A stretch of DNA of 64,000 nt, from assembly GCF_022844465.1 (NCBI RefSeq), contig NZ_JALHLP010000001.1, forward strand, positions 1,171,362 through 1,235,361. Direction: 5' to 3'. Of the stretch, positions 53,134 to 61,264 are shown piece by piece; within the stretch, counting starts at the first letter, position 1, and every line of letters begins with the position of its first letter. The DNA is from Bradyrhizobium sp. GTDB taxonomy: Bacteria > Pseudomonadota > Alphaproteobacteria > Rhizobiales > Xanthobacteraceae. The notes under the pieces are model-generated. The model searched no databases, was not told the DNA's origin, and was given only the letters and a program-made list of their open reading frames with translations. Made by a program: the position numbers and the translations under genes.

Positions 53134-55131
53134 GTGTTCAAGAAAATTCTAATTGCCAATCGCGGCGAGATTGCCTGCCGGATCGCGCGCACCTGCCATC
53201 GGCTCGGAATCGCAGTGGCTGGCATTCACTCCACCGCCGACGCCGACGCCTTGCATGTGAAGGTGATCGGCGAATCCATCGAGATCGGGAGCGCCGCCGC
53301 CTCCGACAGTTACCTGCGGATCGATGCGGTCATATCAGCGGCGAAAACAACCGGCGCGCAGGCCATCCATCCCGGCTTCGGATTTCTGGCCGAGAACGCC
53401 ACGTTCGCCCGCGCCGTCGAGGCCGCCGGCCTGGTCTTCATTGGGCCGACGCCCGACGTGATCAAACGGCTCGGCGACAAAGCGTCCGCAAAGCAGGAGG
53501 CCGAAGCGGCCAATGTGCCTATTGTCCCTGGTAGCAAGACGCCCAGTGAAGATGCCGCCGAGATCGCGCGGATCGTCCGGGAGATCAGACTTCCAGTGAT
53601 GCTGAAAGCAGCGGCTGGCGGCGGCGGCAAGGGAATGCGCGCCGTTTCCAATCTCGATGGCCTCGACAATGAGATCGAATCGGCCATGCGCGAGGCGAAG
53701 AATTCGTTCGGCTATCCCGGGCTGATCGTCGAAAAGCTGGTCGAACGCGGGCGCCATATCGAAGTGCAGATCGCCGGCGATGGCAAGGGCGGCGTGGTCC
53801 ACCTGTTCGAGCGTGAATGTTCGCTGCAACGCCGTCATCAGAAGCTTGTCGAGGAAGCCCCTGCCGCAAACCTCGCCGCGACGCTGCGTGACAGGATGGC
53901 GGCCGACGCGGTGCGGCTCGGCAAGCGGCTCAACTATCGTGGGGTCGGCACGGTCGAATTCATCCTGAGCGGAGACACCTACTACTTCCTGGAAGTCAAT
54001 CCGCGTCTCCAGGTCGAGCACCCCGTGACCGAGATGGTAACCGGCATCGATATCGTCGAATTGATGATCCGCATCGCCGCCGGAGAAGGTTTACCGTTTG
54101 CGCAGGACGCCGTGACATGTCGCGGGCATGCCGTCGAAGTTCGTATCTGCGCGGAGGACCCAGCAAACAGCTTTCTCCCCTGCACGGGGGAGCTCGCCTA
54201 CGTCAGATTTCCTGCCGACGGCGTTCGCGTCGAAACCGGCGTCGAAACCGGCTCGGTCGTCACGCCGTACTACGATTCGATGCTGGCGAAACTCATCACC
54301 CATGCCGAAACTCGCGATGAGGCGCTTGACAAACTCGACCGGGCTCTTGACGAGACCTCGATCTTCGGAGTTACGACCAATCAGGGATTACTCAAGCGCT
54401 TGCTCGCCCTTCCGGCGACACGCACCGCCACCTTCTACACCCACCTGATCGACGAGAAAATCGACCAGTTGGTCGACAGAGGAACGGATTTCGACGCCGA
54501 GGCGTTGGCGTTGGGCGCCTACTTCTGGATGATCCGGCAACGACGGCCTCTTGCAAGCGGGCCGTGGCAGTCGCGCGAAATGACTGGATGGCACATGGCC
54601 GCAGGTGGCGACGGACTGTCACCGATTCCGATCCTGCACCTCGAAACCGCTGGCGCGAGCGCGGAGATTCGATTCGCGCCGCTCGAGGCCGACGGCTCGA
54701 TGATTGTCGGCATCAACGATGAAAGGGTATCCGTCAGACTCATCCCGATCAAAGACGACACCTTCACAGCGATTGTCGGCGCGCGGCGTGAGACGGTGCG
54801 CATTCATCAGCAAAACCAAACGATCTTCGTCCACGACCGCCGCGGCGTCCAACCGCTGACGGCTATTCCCTATCTGACTTACATCAGCGCCGTCGCCGAA
54901 ACCAGCGGCGAACTGCGTGCGCCCATGATGGGCATGATCCTGAAGGTGAACGTCGCAGTTGGCGATAAGATCAAGGCCGGGGATGTCGCGGCCGTGCTGG
55001 AGTCGATGAAGATGGAGTTAAGGATCAATTGCGAAACCGATGGTGTGGTCACCGCCGTCAACTGCCGACCTGGCGAAACCGTCGAGCGCAACGCGGTTGT
55101 CGTGGTGGTGGAGCCGGTGCAGCAACCATAA
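53134..55131 (+). CDS. Acyl-CoA carboxylase alpha subunit (biotin carboxylase + BCCP)
   Basis: A 665-residue biotin-dependent carboxylase subunit. It starts KKILIANRGEIACRIARTC, has the ATP-grasp loop KAAAGGGGKGMRAV near residues 158-171, the active-site FLEVNPRLQVEHPVTE near 285-300, and a C-terminal biotinyl domain with the biotin lysine in ESMKMEL near residue 630 (the first Met-Lys-Met context usually reads EAMKM). The start codon is GTG at 53134, with AGAGG upstream. It carboxylates biotin with bicarbonate and ATP for either beta subunit in this cluster. Confidence 0.93.
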   Translation: MFKKILIANRGEIACRIARTCHRLGIAVAGIHSTADADALHVKVIGESIEIGSAAASDSYLRIDAVISAAKTTGAQAIHPGFGFLAENATFARAVEAAGLVFIGPTPDVIKRLGDKASAKQEAEAANVPIVPGSKTPSEDAAEIARIVREIRLPVMLKAAAGGGGKGMRAVSNLDGLDNEIESAMREAKNSFGYPGLIVEKLVERGRHIEVQIAGDGKGGVVHLFERECSLQRRHQKLVEEAPAANLAATLRDRMAADAVRLGKRLNYRGVGTVEFILSGDTYYFLEVNPRLQVEHPVTEMVTGIDIVELMIRIAAGEGLPFAQDAVTCRGHAVEVRICAEDPANSFLPCTGELAYVRFPADGVRVETGVETGSVVTPYYDSMLAKLITHAETRDEALDKLDRALDETSIFGVTTNQGLLKRLLALPATRTATFYTHLIDEKIDQLVDRGTDFDAEALALGAYFWMIRQRRPLASGPWQSREMTGWHMAAGGDGLSPIPILHLETAGASAEIRFAPLEADGSMIVGINDERVSVRLIPIKDDTFTAIVGARRETVRIHQQNQTIFVHDRRGVQPLTAIPYLTYISAVAETSGELRAPMMGMILKVNVAVGDKIKAGDVAAVLESMKMELRINCETDGVVTAVNCRPGETVERNAVVVVVEPVQQP

Positions 55132-55159
55132 TTCAACGACGGAACAGGGAGCGGCGAAC

Positions 55160-55954
55160 ATGGATTTTAATCTGAAGGGCAAATCGGTCGTCGTCACTGG
55201 CGGCGGTTCCAACATCGGCCGGGCCATCGTGCTCGCATTTGCGGTCGAGGGCGCCAACATCACGATTGGCGATCTCGACCAGGCGCAAGCCGAAAAGGTT
55301 GCCGAACTTGCGCGGAAGAACGGCGCTGCCAGCGTTCAGGTATTCAAGACCGACGTAACCGACTTCGGTCAGGTCAAAGCCATGTTCGACGCGGCTACCG
55401 CCAGGCATGGCACCGTTGACGTGCTCGTCAATAACGTCGGGTGGGATCAACTGATGTTCTTTACGCAGACTACGCCCGAATTCTGGGACAAGATCATCAA
55501 GATCAACTATGTCGGCGTGCTCAATTGCACCAAATGCGCGCTTGATGTCATGATTCCGAAGGGCGCCGGCGCTATCGTCTCGATCAGTTCCGACGCAAGC
55601 CGCTCGGGAGAGCCGCGCGAAGCGGTCTATGGCGGCGTCAAGGCCGCCGTTAACTCCTTCATGAAGACCATTGCCAAAGAGAACGGCCGCTACGGCATCC
55701 GCTGCAACGTCGTCTGTCCCGGCGTCACCGTTCCCGTGGATGCGGAGGAAGTTGGCACCAACAGCATGTGGACAAAGCCGGACTCGATGTTCACGGCGGA
55801 GCAATTCGAGAAGGTCGCCAAGGCGCTGCCGCTGCGCAAGCTGGGCCGCCCGAACGATATCGCCAACGCCGTGGTGTTTCTCTCGTCCGCCGCCGCAGGT
55901 CATGTCACCGGCCAGGTGCTGTCGGTTTCAGGCGGATACACCATGATCGGCTGA
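55160..55954 (+). CDS. SDR dehydrogenase, BadH-like (hydroxyacyl-CoA dehydrogenase)
   Basis: A 264-residue SDR with the complete catalytic set: TGGGSNIG near residues 12-19, VLVNNVGWD near 88-96, SISSDASRSG near 139-148, and Tyr/Lys in AVYGGVKAAV. The segments NNVGWD, SSDASRSGEPREAVY, VVCPG and TGQVLSVSGGYTMIG closely resemble BadH (2-hydroxycyclohexanecarboxyl-CoA dehydrogenase) of R. palustris from memory. It is in the carboxylase operon, 28 bp after the alpha subunit, and may oxidise a 3-hydroxyacyl-CoA there. The ATG at 55160 has GGGAG upstream. Confidence 0.85.
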   Translation: MDFNLKGKSVVVTGGGSNIGRAIVLAFAVEGANITIGDLDQAQAEKVAELARKNGAASVQVFKTDVTDFGQVKAMFDAATARHGTVDVLVNNVGWDQLMFFTQTTPEFWDKIIKINYVGVLNCTKCALDVMIPKGAGAIVSISSDASRSGEPREAVYGGVKAAVNSFMKTIAKENGRYGIRCNVVCPGVTVPVDAEEVGTNSMWTKPDSMFTAEQFEKVAKALPLRKLGRPNDIANAVVFLSSAAAGHVTGQVLSVSGGYTMIG

Positions 55955-56069
55955 CGTCGGCCGTCAGTTTCGCCAGAACAAAATGCGCGAATGCATTCCT
56001 TGAGAGGCGCAAGCCGGATTTCACTGCATTTCGCTAACGACATGGTGCCATAGCGCAAGGGAGACTGCG

Positions 56070-56834
56070 ATGAGACTGGGCAGCGTCAACTATGAAACCA
56101 AAGGGAAGATCGCCATCCTTACGCTGGATGAGCCAGGCAAGCTCAATGCGCTCAGCACAGGCATCCGCGAGGGCATTCTCGATGGTCTGAATCGTGTGGA
56201 TGCAGACGACAACGTCCGCGTCGCCATCATCACCGGCAACGGGGACAAGGCATTTTGCGCTGGCGCCGATATCAGCGGCTTCAACTTTGATCCGGACAAA
56301 GTACGCAAGTTCATGATCGAGGCTCTAGAAGTACTTGCGGCACCAGAAAACTGCCGCAAACCCGTAATCTCCGCCGTCAATGGCATTGCGTTTGGCGGCG
56401 GCTTTGAACTTGCGATCGCCTCGGACTTTGTTATCGCATCTGATCGCGCACGCTTCGCGGTACCGGAGATCAAGCTCGGACTACTGCCCGGTTTTGCGAT
56501 CGTGCGCCTGCATGATATGGTCGGCCGCGCCAAGGCCAAAGAAATGAGTATTCTCGGCGATCCAATCGGCGCGGATGAGGCATTCAGACTAGGCCTCGTA
56601 CTACGGGTGGTTCCTCACGGCGATCTGCTCACGGACGCCCTGGCATTTGCCGAACGAATTGCATCAAAACCAAAGCTTGCGGTGCAGATGGCCAAATCGT
56701 TTTACAACCGCGGCCTCGGTGGCGATGAGATACGGCACGCCATCGATGGCTTTCCGCTCCTGTTCATGCATCGGGACGCACAGGAAGGCATCGCGGCGTT
56801 TCTCGAAAAACGCGAACCAAAATTCGAGAGCTGA
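56070..56834 (+). CDS. Enoyl-CoA hydratase
   Basis: A 254-residue crotonase with both catalytic glutamates in place: GGGFELAIASD and VPEIKLGLLPG (near residues 107-140). Oxyanion-hole regions FCAGADI and VNGIAFGGG are intact. It should hydrate a 2-enoyl-CoA, for example an unsaturated or carboxylated branched product, in the style of LiuC or AtuE. The ATG has AAGGGAG upstream. It lies 115 bp after the SDR gene. Confidence 0.87.
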   Translation: MRLGSVNYETKGKIAILTLDEPGKLNALSTGIREGILDGLNRVDADDNVRVAIITGNGDKAFCAGADISGFNFDPDKVRKFMIEALEVLAAPENCRKPVISAVNGIAFGGGFELAIASDFVIASDRARFAVPEIKLGLLPGFAIVRLHDMVGRAKAKEMSILGDPIGADEAFRLGLVLRVVPHGDLLTDALAFAERIASKPKLAVQMAKSFYNRGLGGDEIRHAIDGFPLLFMHRDAQEGIAAFLEKREPKFES

Positions 56835-56922
56835 TAAAGTACACCGTGCGTGACAGCTTCGAAAACACCCTTCGAGTAGAGCACCTTGTGGTAGGTGGAT
56901 CGAGCACAGTATCGAGGAATCG

Positions 56923-58428
56923 ATGTCCCTGAAAGAATTTACTTTCATCGACGTGTACCGCCGTAATGCGGAGTTTTTTCCCAACCGCACCGCATTCGTT
57001 TTTGAAGGCCAGCGCATCACCCATCGCGAGTACCTGAAAAGGATCGAGCGGCTGGCGGCGGGCCTGGCACGCGAGGGCGTAAAATCCGGTGACCGCGTCG
57101 CCATCCTTTCGCAAAACTCGCTCGAAATGATTGATCTGATCGGAGCGGTCGCGCGGCTCGGCGCGATTTTGCTGCCGGTTAATTTCCGGCTCAACGCCGA
57201 AGAAATCGGCTACGTCCTCGCTGATGGTGCGCCGGTGCTGGTTGTGGCGGGGGCAGAATACCAGGAAATTATTGCGGCTCTGAAAGTGTCGCTACCTTCG
57301 GTCCGGAGCTATTTTGGCATCGGCAAGCACGCGGCGCCGTTTGCGCCGTTCGCAAATCTTGCGGCTTCGGACGCGTCGATGTCTGACGTGAACTTCAGCG
57401 CCGATGATGGCTTCGTAATCATTCACACCGCCGCCGTCGGTGGGCGGCCGCGCGGCGCGCTGTTGTCGCAAACCAACCTTCTAACGGCGCAGAGCTCGCT
57501 GATGCAGGCCTGGAGCCTGACCGAGCGTGACGTCAATCTTGGTGTGCTGCCGCTGTTCCACGTCGCCGGCCTTGGCCTGATGCTGACGGTGCAGCAGGCT
57601 GGCGGCGCCAGCGTCATCGCTTCGAAATTCGACCCGCAACAGGCGGTTCGCGACATTGCCGCCGAGAGGGTGACCGTCATGTCGGAATTCGCGCCGATGC
57701 TGGCGAGCCTGATGGATCAGGCCAAGGGCGACGAATTGAAGACGTTGCGCGCGGTCACCGGACTGGATACCCCGGCGACGATTGAACGCTTCGAGAAAGC
57801 CTGCCCCCACGCGGTATTCTGGGCAGCCTTCGGCCAGTCCGAGACATCAGGCCTCGCAACGCTGTCGCCCTACCGCAACCGGCCAGGATCAGCTGGGCGC
57901 CCCCTATTCTGGCGCACCATTACGGTTGTCGACAGCACCGACAAGCCAAGGCCCACCGGACAAACCGGCGAGATCGTGGTGCGTGGTCCCACCGTTTTCA
58001 AGGGCTACTGGAACAACGACGCCGACACCGCCCTCACCTTCCGTAACGGCTGGCATCACACCGGCGACATCGGCTATTTCGATGCCGATGGCTACCTCTG
58101 GTATGCCGGCCGTGCTCCCGAGAAAGAGCTGATCAAGACGGGTGGGGAGAACGTCTACCCGGCGGAAGTCGAAAACGCGATTCGTCAGCATCCGGATATC
58201 GCCGATGTCGTGGTCATCGGCGTGCCTGACCCCCAGTGGAGCGAAGCCGTCAAAGCGATCTGCGTGCGCCGAACTGGCACGAATGTCACAGCCGACGAGC
58301 TGATCGACTTCGTCGCCGGAAAGATCGCACGCTACAAGAAGCCAAAGCACATTGTGTTCGTCAATCAACTGCCGAAGACCGTCAAGGGCGACATCGATCG
58401 CGCCGCTGTCAAACGCGAGAACTCTTAG
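56923..58428 (+). CDS. Adenylate-forming acyl-CoA synthetase homologue with altered active-site motifs
   Basis: A 501-residue member of the acyl-CoA synthetase superfamily. The fold is clear (GYWNNDADTALTFRNGWHH, HTGDIGYFD, KELIKTGGENVYPAEVE), but two key motifs are changed. The P-loop, normally YTSGTTGxPKG, reads HTAAVGGRPRG near residues 168-178. The catalytic C-terminal lysine motif, normally GKxxR, reads KGDIDR near 487-492. The enzyme may be a weak or non-adenylating relative, or use different chemistry. It is the last gene of the carboxylase operon, 88 bp after the hydratase. Confidence 0.8.
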   Translation: MSLKEFTFIDVYRRNAEFFPNRTAFVFEGQRITHREYLKRIERLAAGLAREGVKSGDRVAILSQNSLEMIDLIGAVARLGAILLPVNFRLNAEEIGYVLADGAPVLVVAGAEYQEIIAALKVSLPSVRSYFGIGKHAAPFAPFANLAASDASMSDVNFSADDGFVIIHTAAVGGRPRGALLSQTNLLTAQSSLMQAWSLTERDVNLGVLPLFHVAGLGLMLTVQQAGGASVIASKFDPQQAVRDIAAERVTVMSEFAPMLASLMDQAKGDELKTLRAVTGLDTPATIERFEKACPHAVFWAAFGQSETSGLATLSPYRNRPGSAGRPLFWRTITVVDSTDKPRPTGQTGEIVVRGPTVFKGYWNNDADTALTFRNGWHHTGDIGYFDADGYLWYAGRAPEKELIKTGGENVYPAEVENAIRQHPDIADVVVIGVPDPQWSEAVKAICVRRTGTNVTADELIDFVAGKIARYKKPKHIVFVNQLPKTVKGDIDRAAVKRENS

Positions 58429-58590
58429 AGAGGACTTAGCGGTCGCCGGGCGCTGTTTAGGGCTTCAGTGAGGAACAACTTGGGCGCGGTGGGACGATAG
58501 TTGAGGACGCTAGTGAAGAAACGGAAGATTTTTGCGGGGCTCAGGGGCACGCGATTGTAGCCAACGTGTTTAATGAGGGGTCGCCAGTTC
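58429..58590 (-). other. Unidentified protein-like remnant between convergent genes
   Basis: On the minus strand, from about 58590 to the TAA at 58427-58425, there is an uninterrupted frame of about 50 codons. It includes WRPLIKHVGYNRVPLSPAK and VLNYRPTAPKLFLTEAL, which looks like real protein. It has no good start codon or ribosome binding site and begins right after the MaoC-like stop. It may be the tail of a decayed or truncated gene. I do not recognise a family. Confidence 0.3.
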
Positions 58591-59451
58591 TCACGCGTAT
58601 CGTATCGCGACTTCCATGGCGACGGTCCCCTCCGGCGTCAGGGCCCACAGCTCAGCTCCCTTTCCATCGTCAACGGCGCGGCCGACGATGCTGAAGGGCG
58701 CGGTATCGAATAGTGGCGCACGGGCTCGCTGCGTAAACGACCTTAGCGTTTTTCCCGGCGAGTGATCGCGCGCAAGGTCGATCAGGCACTGCTGCGAGTA
58801 AGGCCCATGCACGACAAGGCCGGGATAACCTTCGACGCGCATCGCGTAGTCCCGGTCGTAATGGATGCGGTGCGGGTTGAACGTCAGCGCGGAATAGCGG
58901 AACAGGGAAACCGGATCCGTTGTAATCGTCCGGCGCCACGGGGTGTCGGCTGGCGGCATGTTCCTTTTCGGGGTGACGCTCTTCTCACCAGACTTCACCT
59001 CTTCGCGGAACACGGTGTGACTCTGTTCTACGATCGCGAGCCCGCGAGGCGTGAAAATGCGACGGGTCTGCGTCGCGAATATCAACGCTCCGGTACCGCC
59101 CGACCGGAGCGAGACATCGGTGAACTCCGTCTCGCGCTTGAGCGCATCGCCGACGCGGATCGGATCGTGGAAGATCAGTTCGGTTCCCGCATACATCCGC
59201 CGCGGAAACGGCATGGGCGGCAGAACGCCGCCAGAGGTCGGCAACCCATCGTCACCGAGCGTCGCCTTCGGCGACAGCGGCATGAAGTACACCAGATGCC
59301 ATCCCGGCTGGATCGAGTCCCCGGGCCCTGGAATCTGGTCCTGCCGATCGAAAGTCACCGCAAGTCCGCGCAGCGGCGCCTGTGTGGCGACATCTTGCTC
59401 GACGAATTTCGTCCCGATGTGCTTGCGCAGTGCGTCGACGTCCACGTTCAT
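58591..59451 (-). CDS. MaoC-like / FAS1-type dehydratase domain hydratase
   Basis: A 286-residue double-hot-dog protein of the mesaconyl-C4-CoA hydratase/HTD2-like type. The N-terminal hot-dog has QPGWHLVYFMP and MYAGTELIFHDPIRVGD. The C-terminal one has FRYSALTFNPHRIHYDRDYA with the catalytic His/Asp region and EGYPGLVVHGPYSQQCLID. Such proteins hydrate enoyl-CoAs with bulky acyl groups, as ChsH-type hydratases do in cholesterol side-chain degradation. It is last in the leftward thiolase-like/DUF35/MaoC operon, 28 bp after the DUF35 gene. Confidence 0.84.
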   Translation of the reverse strand: MNVDVDALRKHIGTKFVEQDVATQAPLRGLAVTFDRQDQIPGPGDSIQPGWHLVYFMPLSPKATLGDDGLPTSGGVLPPMPFPRRMYAGTELIFHDPIRVGDALKRETEFTDVSLRSGGTGALIFATQTRRIFTPRGLAIVEQSHTVFREEVKSGEKSVTPKRNMPPADTPWRRTITTDPVSLFRYSALTFNPHRIHYDRDYAMRVEGYPGLVVHGPYSQQCLIDLARDHSPGKTLRSFTQRARAPLFDTAPFSIVGRAVDDGKGAELWALTPEGTVAMEVAIRYA

Positions 59452-59479
59452 CTTGATGCCGCTCCGGATGATGAGATGG

Positions 59480-59905
59480 TCACGAGGCGACTACACAGGC
59501 GGGAGTCACCAGATCGTGCTTAGCCTGTTCGAAAATGATACGAACCGGCAGCCCAAGTTTGACGTCCGCCTCCCTGGCGCCGCGCAGAGGGGCTTGCACC
59601 CGCACGCCCTCGTCAAGGTCGATAGTGAGCAGAATGAACGGCACTTCGAGCTTGAACCCGGGATTGAAGGCATGGTGAGTGATGGTCCAGCTGTGGACCG
59701 TTCCGCGACCAGAGGCTTCTATCCAGTTCACCTCGAACGAATAACAGACGTCACAAATCGGCCTCGGATAGTGACGGATTTTCCCGCATTGTCCACATTT
59801 CTGAAGCAGCAGCCGTCCGCTTTTCAGTCCATCCCAATAAGGCCTGGACTCATGGGTCGGCTCAGGAACGGGCTTGAGGTAGGTCTCCGCAGTCATGGCC
59901 ATCAT
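59480..59905 (-). CDS. Zn-ribbon/OB-fold DUF35 protein (partner of thiolase-like protein, pair 2)
   Basis: A 141-residue DUF35 protein. The zinc ribbon has CGQCGK near residues 37-42 and CDVCY near 50-54; the OB fold has ASGRGTVHSWTITHHAFNPGF and VPFILLTIDLDEGV. It overlaps the thiolase-like gene by four bases, so the two are translationally coupled. This coupling is typical of Ltp2/ChsH2-type aldolase complexes, in which the DUF35 domain is required for activity. Confidence 0.87.
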   Translation of the reverse strand: MMAMTAETYLKPVPEPTHESRPYWDGLKSGRLLLQKCGQCGKIRHYPRPICDVCYSFEVNWIEASGRGTVHSWTITHHAFNPGFKLEVPFILLTIDLDEGVRVQAPLRGAREADVKLGLPVRIIFEQAKHDLVTPACVVAS

Positions 59906-61053
59906 CCCCTGCGCATGATGGCGACGGATCCGTCGCCCATATCGCCATAGCCGGTCACAAGGCCGATCTCGGCTCCCCGAACCTGCGCCTTGCCAGCCTC
60001 GCCCCTGAGTTGACGCACAAGTTCAACAATGTGGTTCATTCCAACCATGTGAGCCTGAGAAAGCAGTCCGCCATGGGTGTTGATCGGTAACTTCCCGCCA
60101 AGCCGAATGGCCCCGCTCGCAACAAACGGGCCCCCCTCGCCTTTCTTGCAGAAGCCGAGGTCTTCCAGCTGACACAGAACGATGTAGGTGAAGCAGTCGT
60201 AAATCTCGGCCACGTCAATATCACCAGGCAAGACACCGGCCATGGCAAAGGCCTTCGGCGCAGCCTTCGCGATCCCGAGGCGCGTCATATCCGGGCGTTG
60301 CGTGATGACGCTCGGTGAATCCGGATGGCCCTCGGCGACCCCCATGACGTAGACCGGCGGCTTGCGAAGGTCCCTTGCCCGGTCCGCACCACTGACAATG
60401 ATCGCCGCGCCGCCATCGCTTTCCAGGCTGCAATCATAGAGTCTCAAAGGATCGGAAATCATGCGCGACGCCTGGTGATCCTCAAGCGTCAGCGGCTTGG
60501 TCATCATCCCATTGCCGTTTAAAATCGCGTTGTGACGCGTAGACACCGCAATTTCGCCGAGCTGCGAGCTCGTCGTGCCGAACAGCTCCATGTGGCGACG
60601 GGCCATCGGCGCATAGAGCTGTGCCGGGGCGATCGCGCCGACCGGCATTTCGTGCTCACCAACAACCTTGAACTGAGGCATTTGCTGAACGCGCGTGCCG
60701 ATGCGACCCGCCGACGAGCCGTTACGACCGATCGGGATCAGCACGTTGCTGCACACGCCGCCGCTGATCGCGAGCAGCGCGCATTGGATCGCCGCGACGC
60801 AGCTGGCTCCGCCAAGCGGCGCGGTGGCCGAAAAACGCAGGTCCGATATGCCGAAATTCGTGACGAAGTCTTCGGCGACGACCGGCGAGTTCGAGTATGG
60901 AATAATGCCGTCGATTTCCTTGGGACTGAGCCCCGCATCCGCAATCGCGTTCAACGAAGCCTCGAGCTGTAGCGCAAGGACGCTCTTGCCCGACATGCGC
61001 GTGTACGCGGTCTCTCCCACGCCCGTGATGGCAGCCTTTTCTTTCAGTGACAT
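59902..61053 (-). CDS. Thiolase-like protein of the SCP-x/Ltp aldolase group (pair 2)
   Basis: A 383-residue thiolase-fold protein. It starts MSLKEKAAITGVGETAYTRM, has CSLESDGGAAIIVSG, EIYDCFTYIVLCQLEDLGF and LPINTHGGLLSQAHM, matching pair 1 in overall layout. Near the nucleophile position it reads PLGGASCVAAIQCA, so a Cys is present here, unlike in pair 1. It could be a thiolase or a retro-aldol lyase; the coupled DUF35 gene favours the second. The ATG at 61053 has GGGAG upstream. Divergent from the dehydrogenase pair, with operator copy H between. Confidence 0.84.
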   Translation of the reverse strand: MSLKEKAAITGVGETAYTRMSGKSVLALQLEASLNAIADAGLSPKEIDGIIPYSNSPVVAEDFVTNFGISDLRFSATAPLGGASCVAAIQCALLAISGGVCSNVLIPIGRNGSSAGRIGTRVQQMPQFKVVGEHEMPVGAIAPAQLYAPMARRHMELFGTTSSQLGEIAVSTRHNAILNGNGMMTKPLTLEDHQASRMISDPLRLYDCSLESDGGAAIIVSGADRARDLRKPPVYVMGVAEGHPDSPSVITQRPDMTRLGIAKAAPKAFAMAGVLPGDIDVAEIYDCFTYIVLCQLEDLGFCKKGEGGPFVASGAIRLGGKLPINTHGGLLSQAHMVGMNHIVELVRQLRGEAGKAQVRGAEIGLVTGYGDMGDGSVAIMRRG

Positions 61054-61159
61054 CAGGCAAAGCTCCCACGGGAGGCTCGCAACGCCTGAACGATTCTCCT
61101 GACAAAGGAGCAATCGTTCACGCTTTCTACTTGACGCCGGCCGCCCAAGGCACGACTAT

Positions 61160-61177
61160 TTCGAACAGATGTTAGAT
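61160..61177. promoter_or_regulatory. Operator copy H (TTCGAAC-AGAT-GTTAG)
   Basis: A regulon palindrome with the same 14-base core as copy F, in the 211-bp divergent gap between the thiolase-like gene (61053) and the dehydrogenase pair (61265). Confidence 0.75.
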
Positions 61178-61264
61178 TTAATCCGCAGCGCGGTCAACCG
61201 ACCGTGGCTCGTCCTTTGCGTGTAGAGCAACAGGCAAAAGCCGCACCTGGGAAACGGCATCTCT

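Noticed and set aside
56034..56047. CTAAC at 56034 as a tenth operator copy
   Set aside because: The following N4 is not followed by GTTAG (reads TGGTG); no symmetry.
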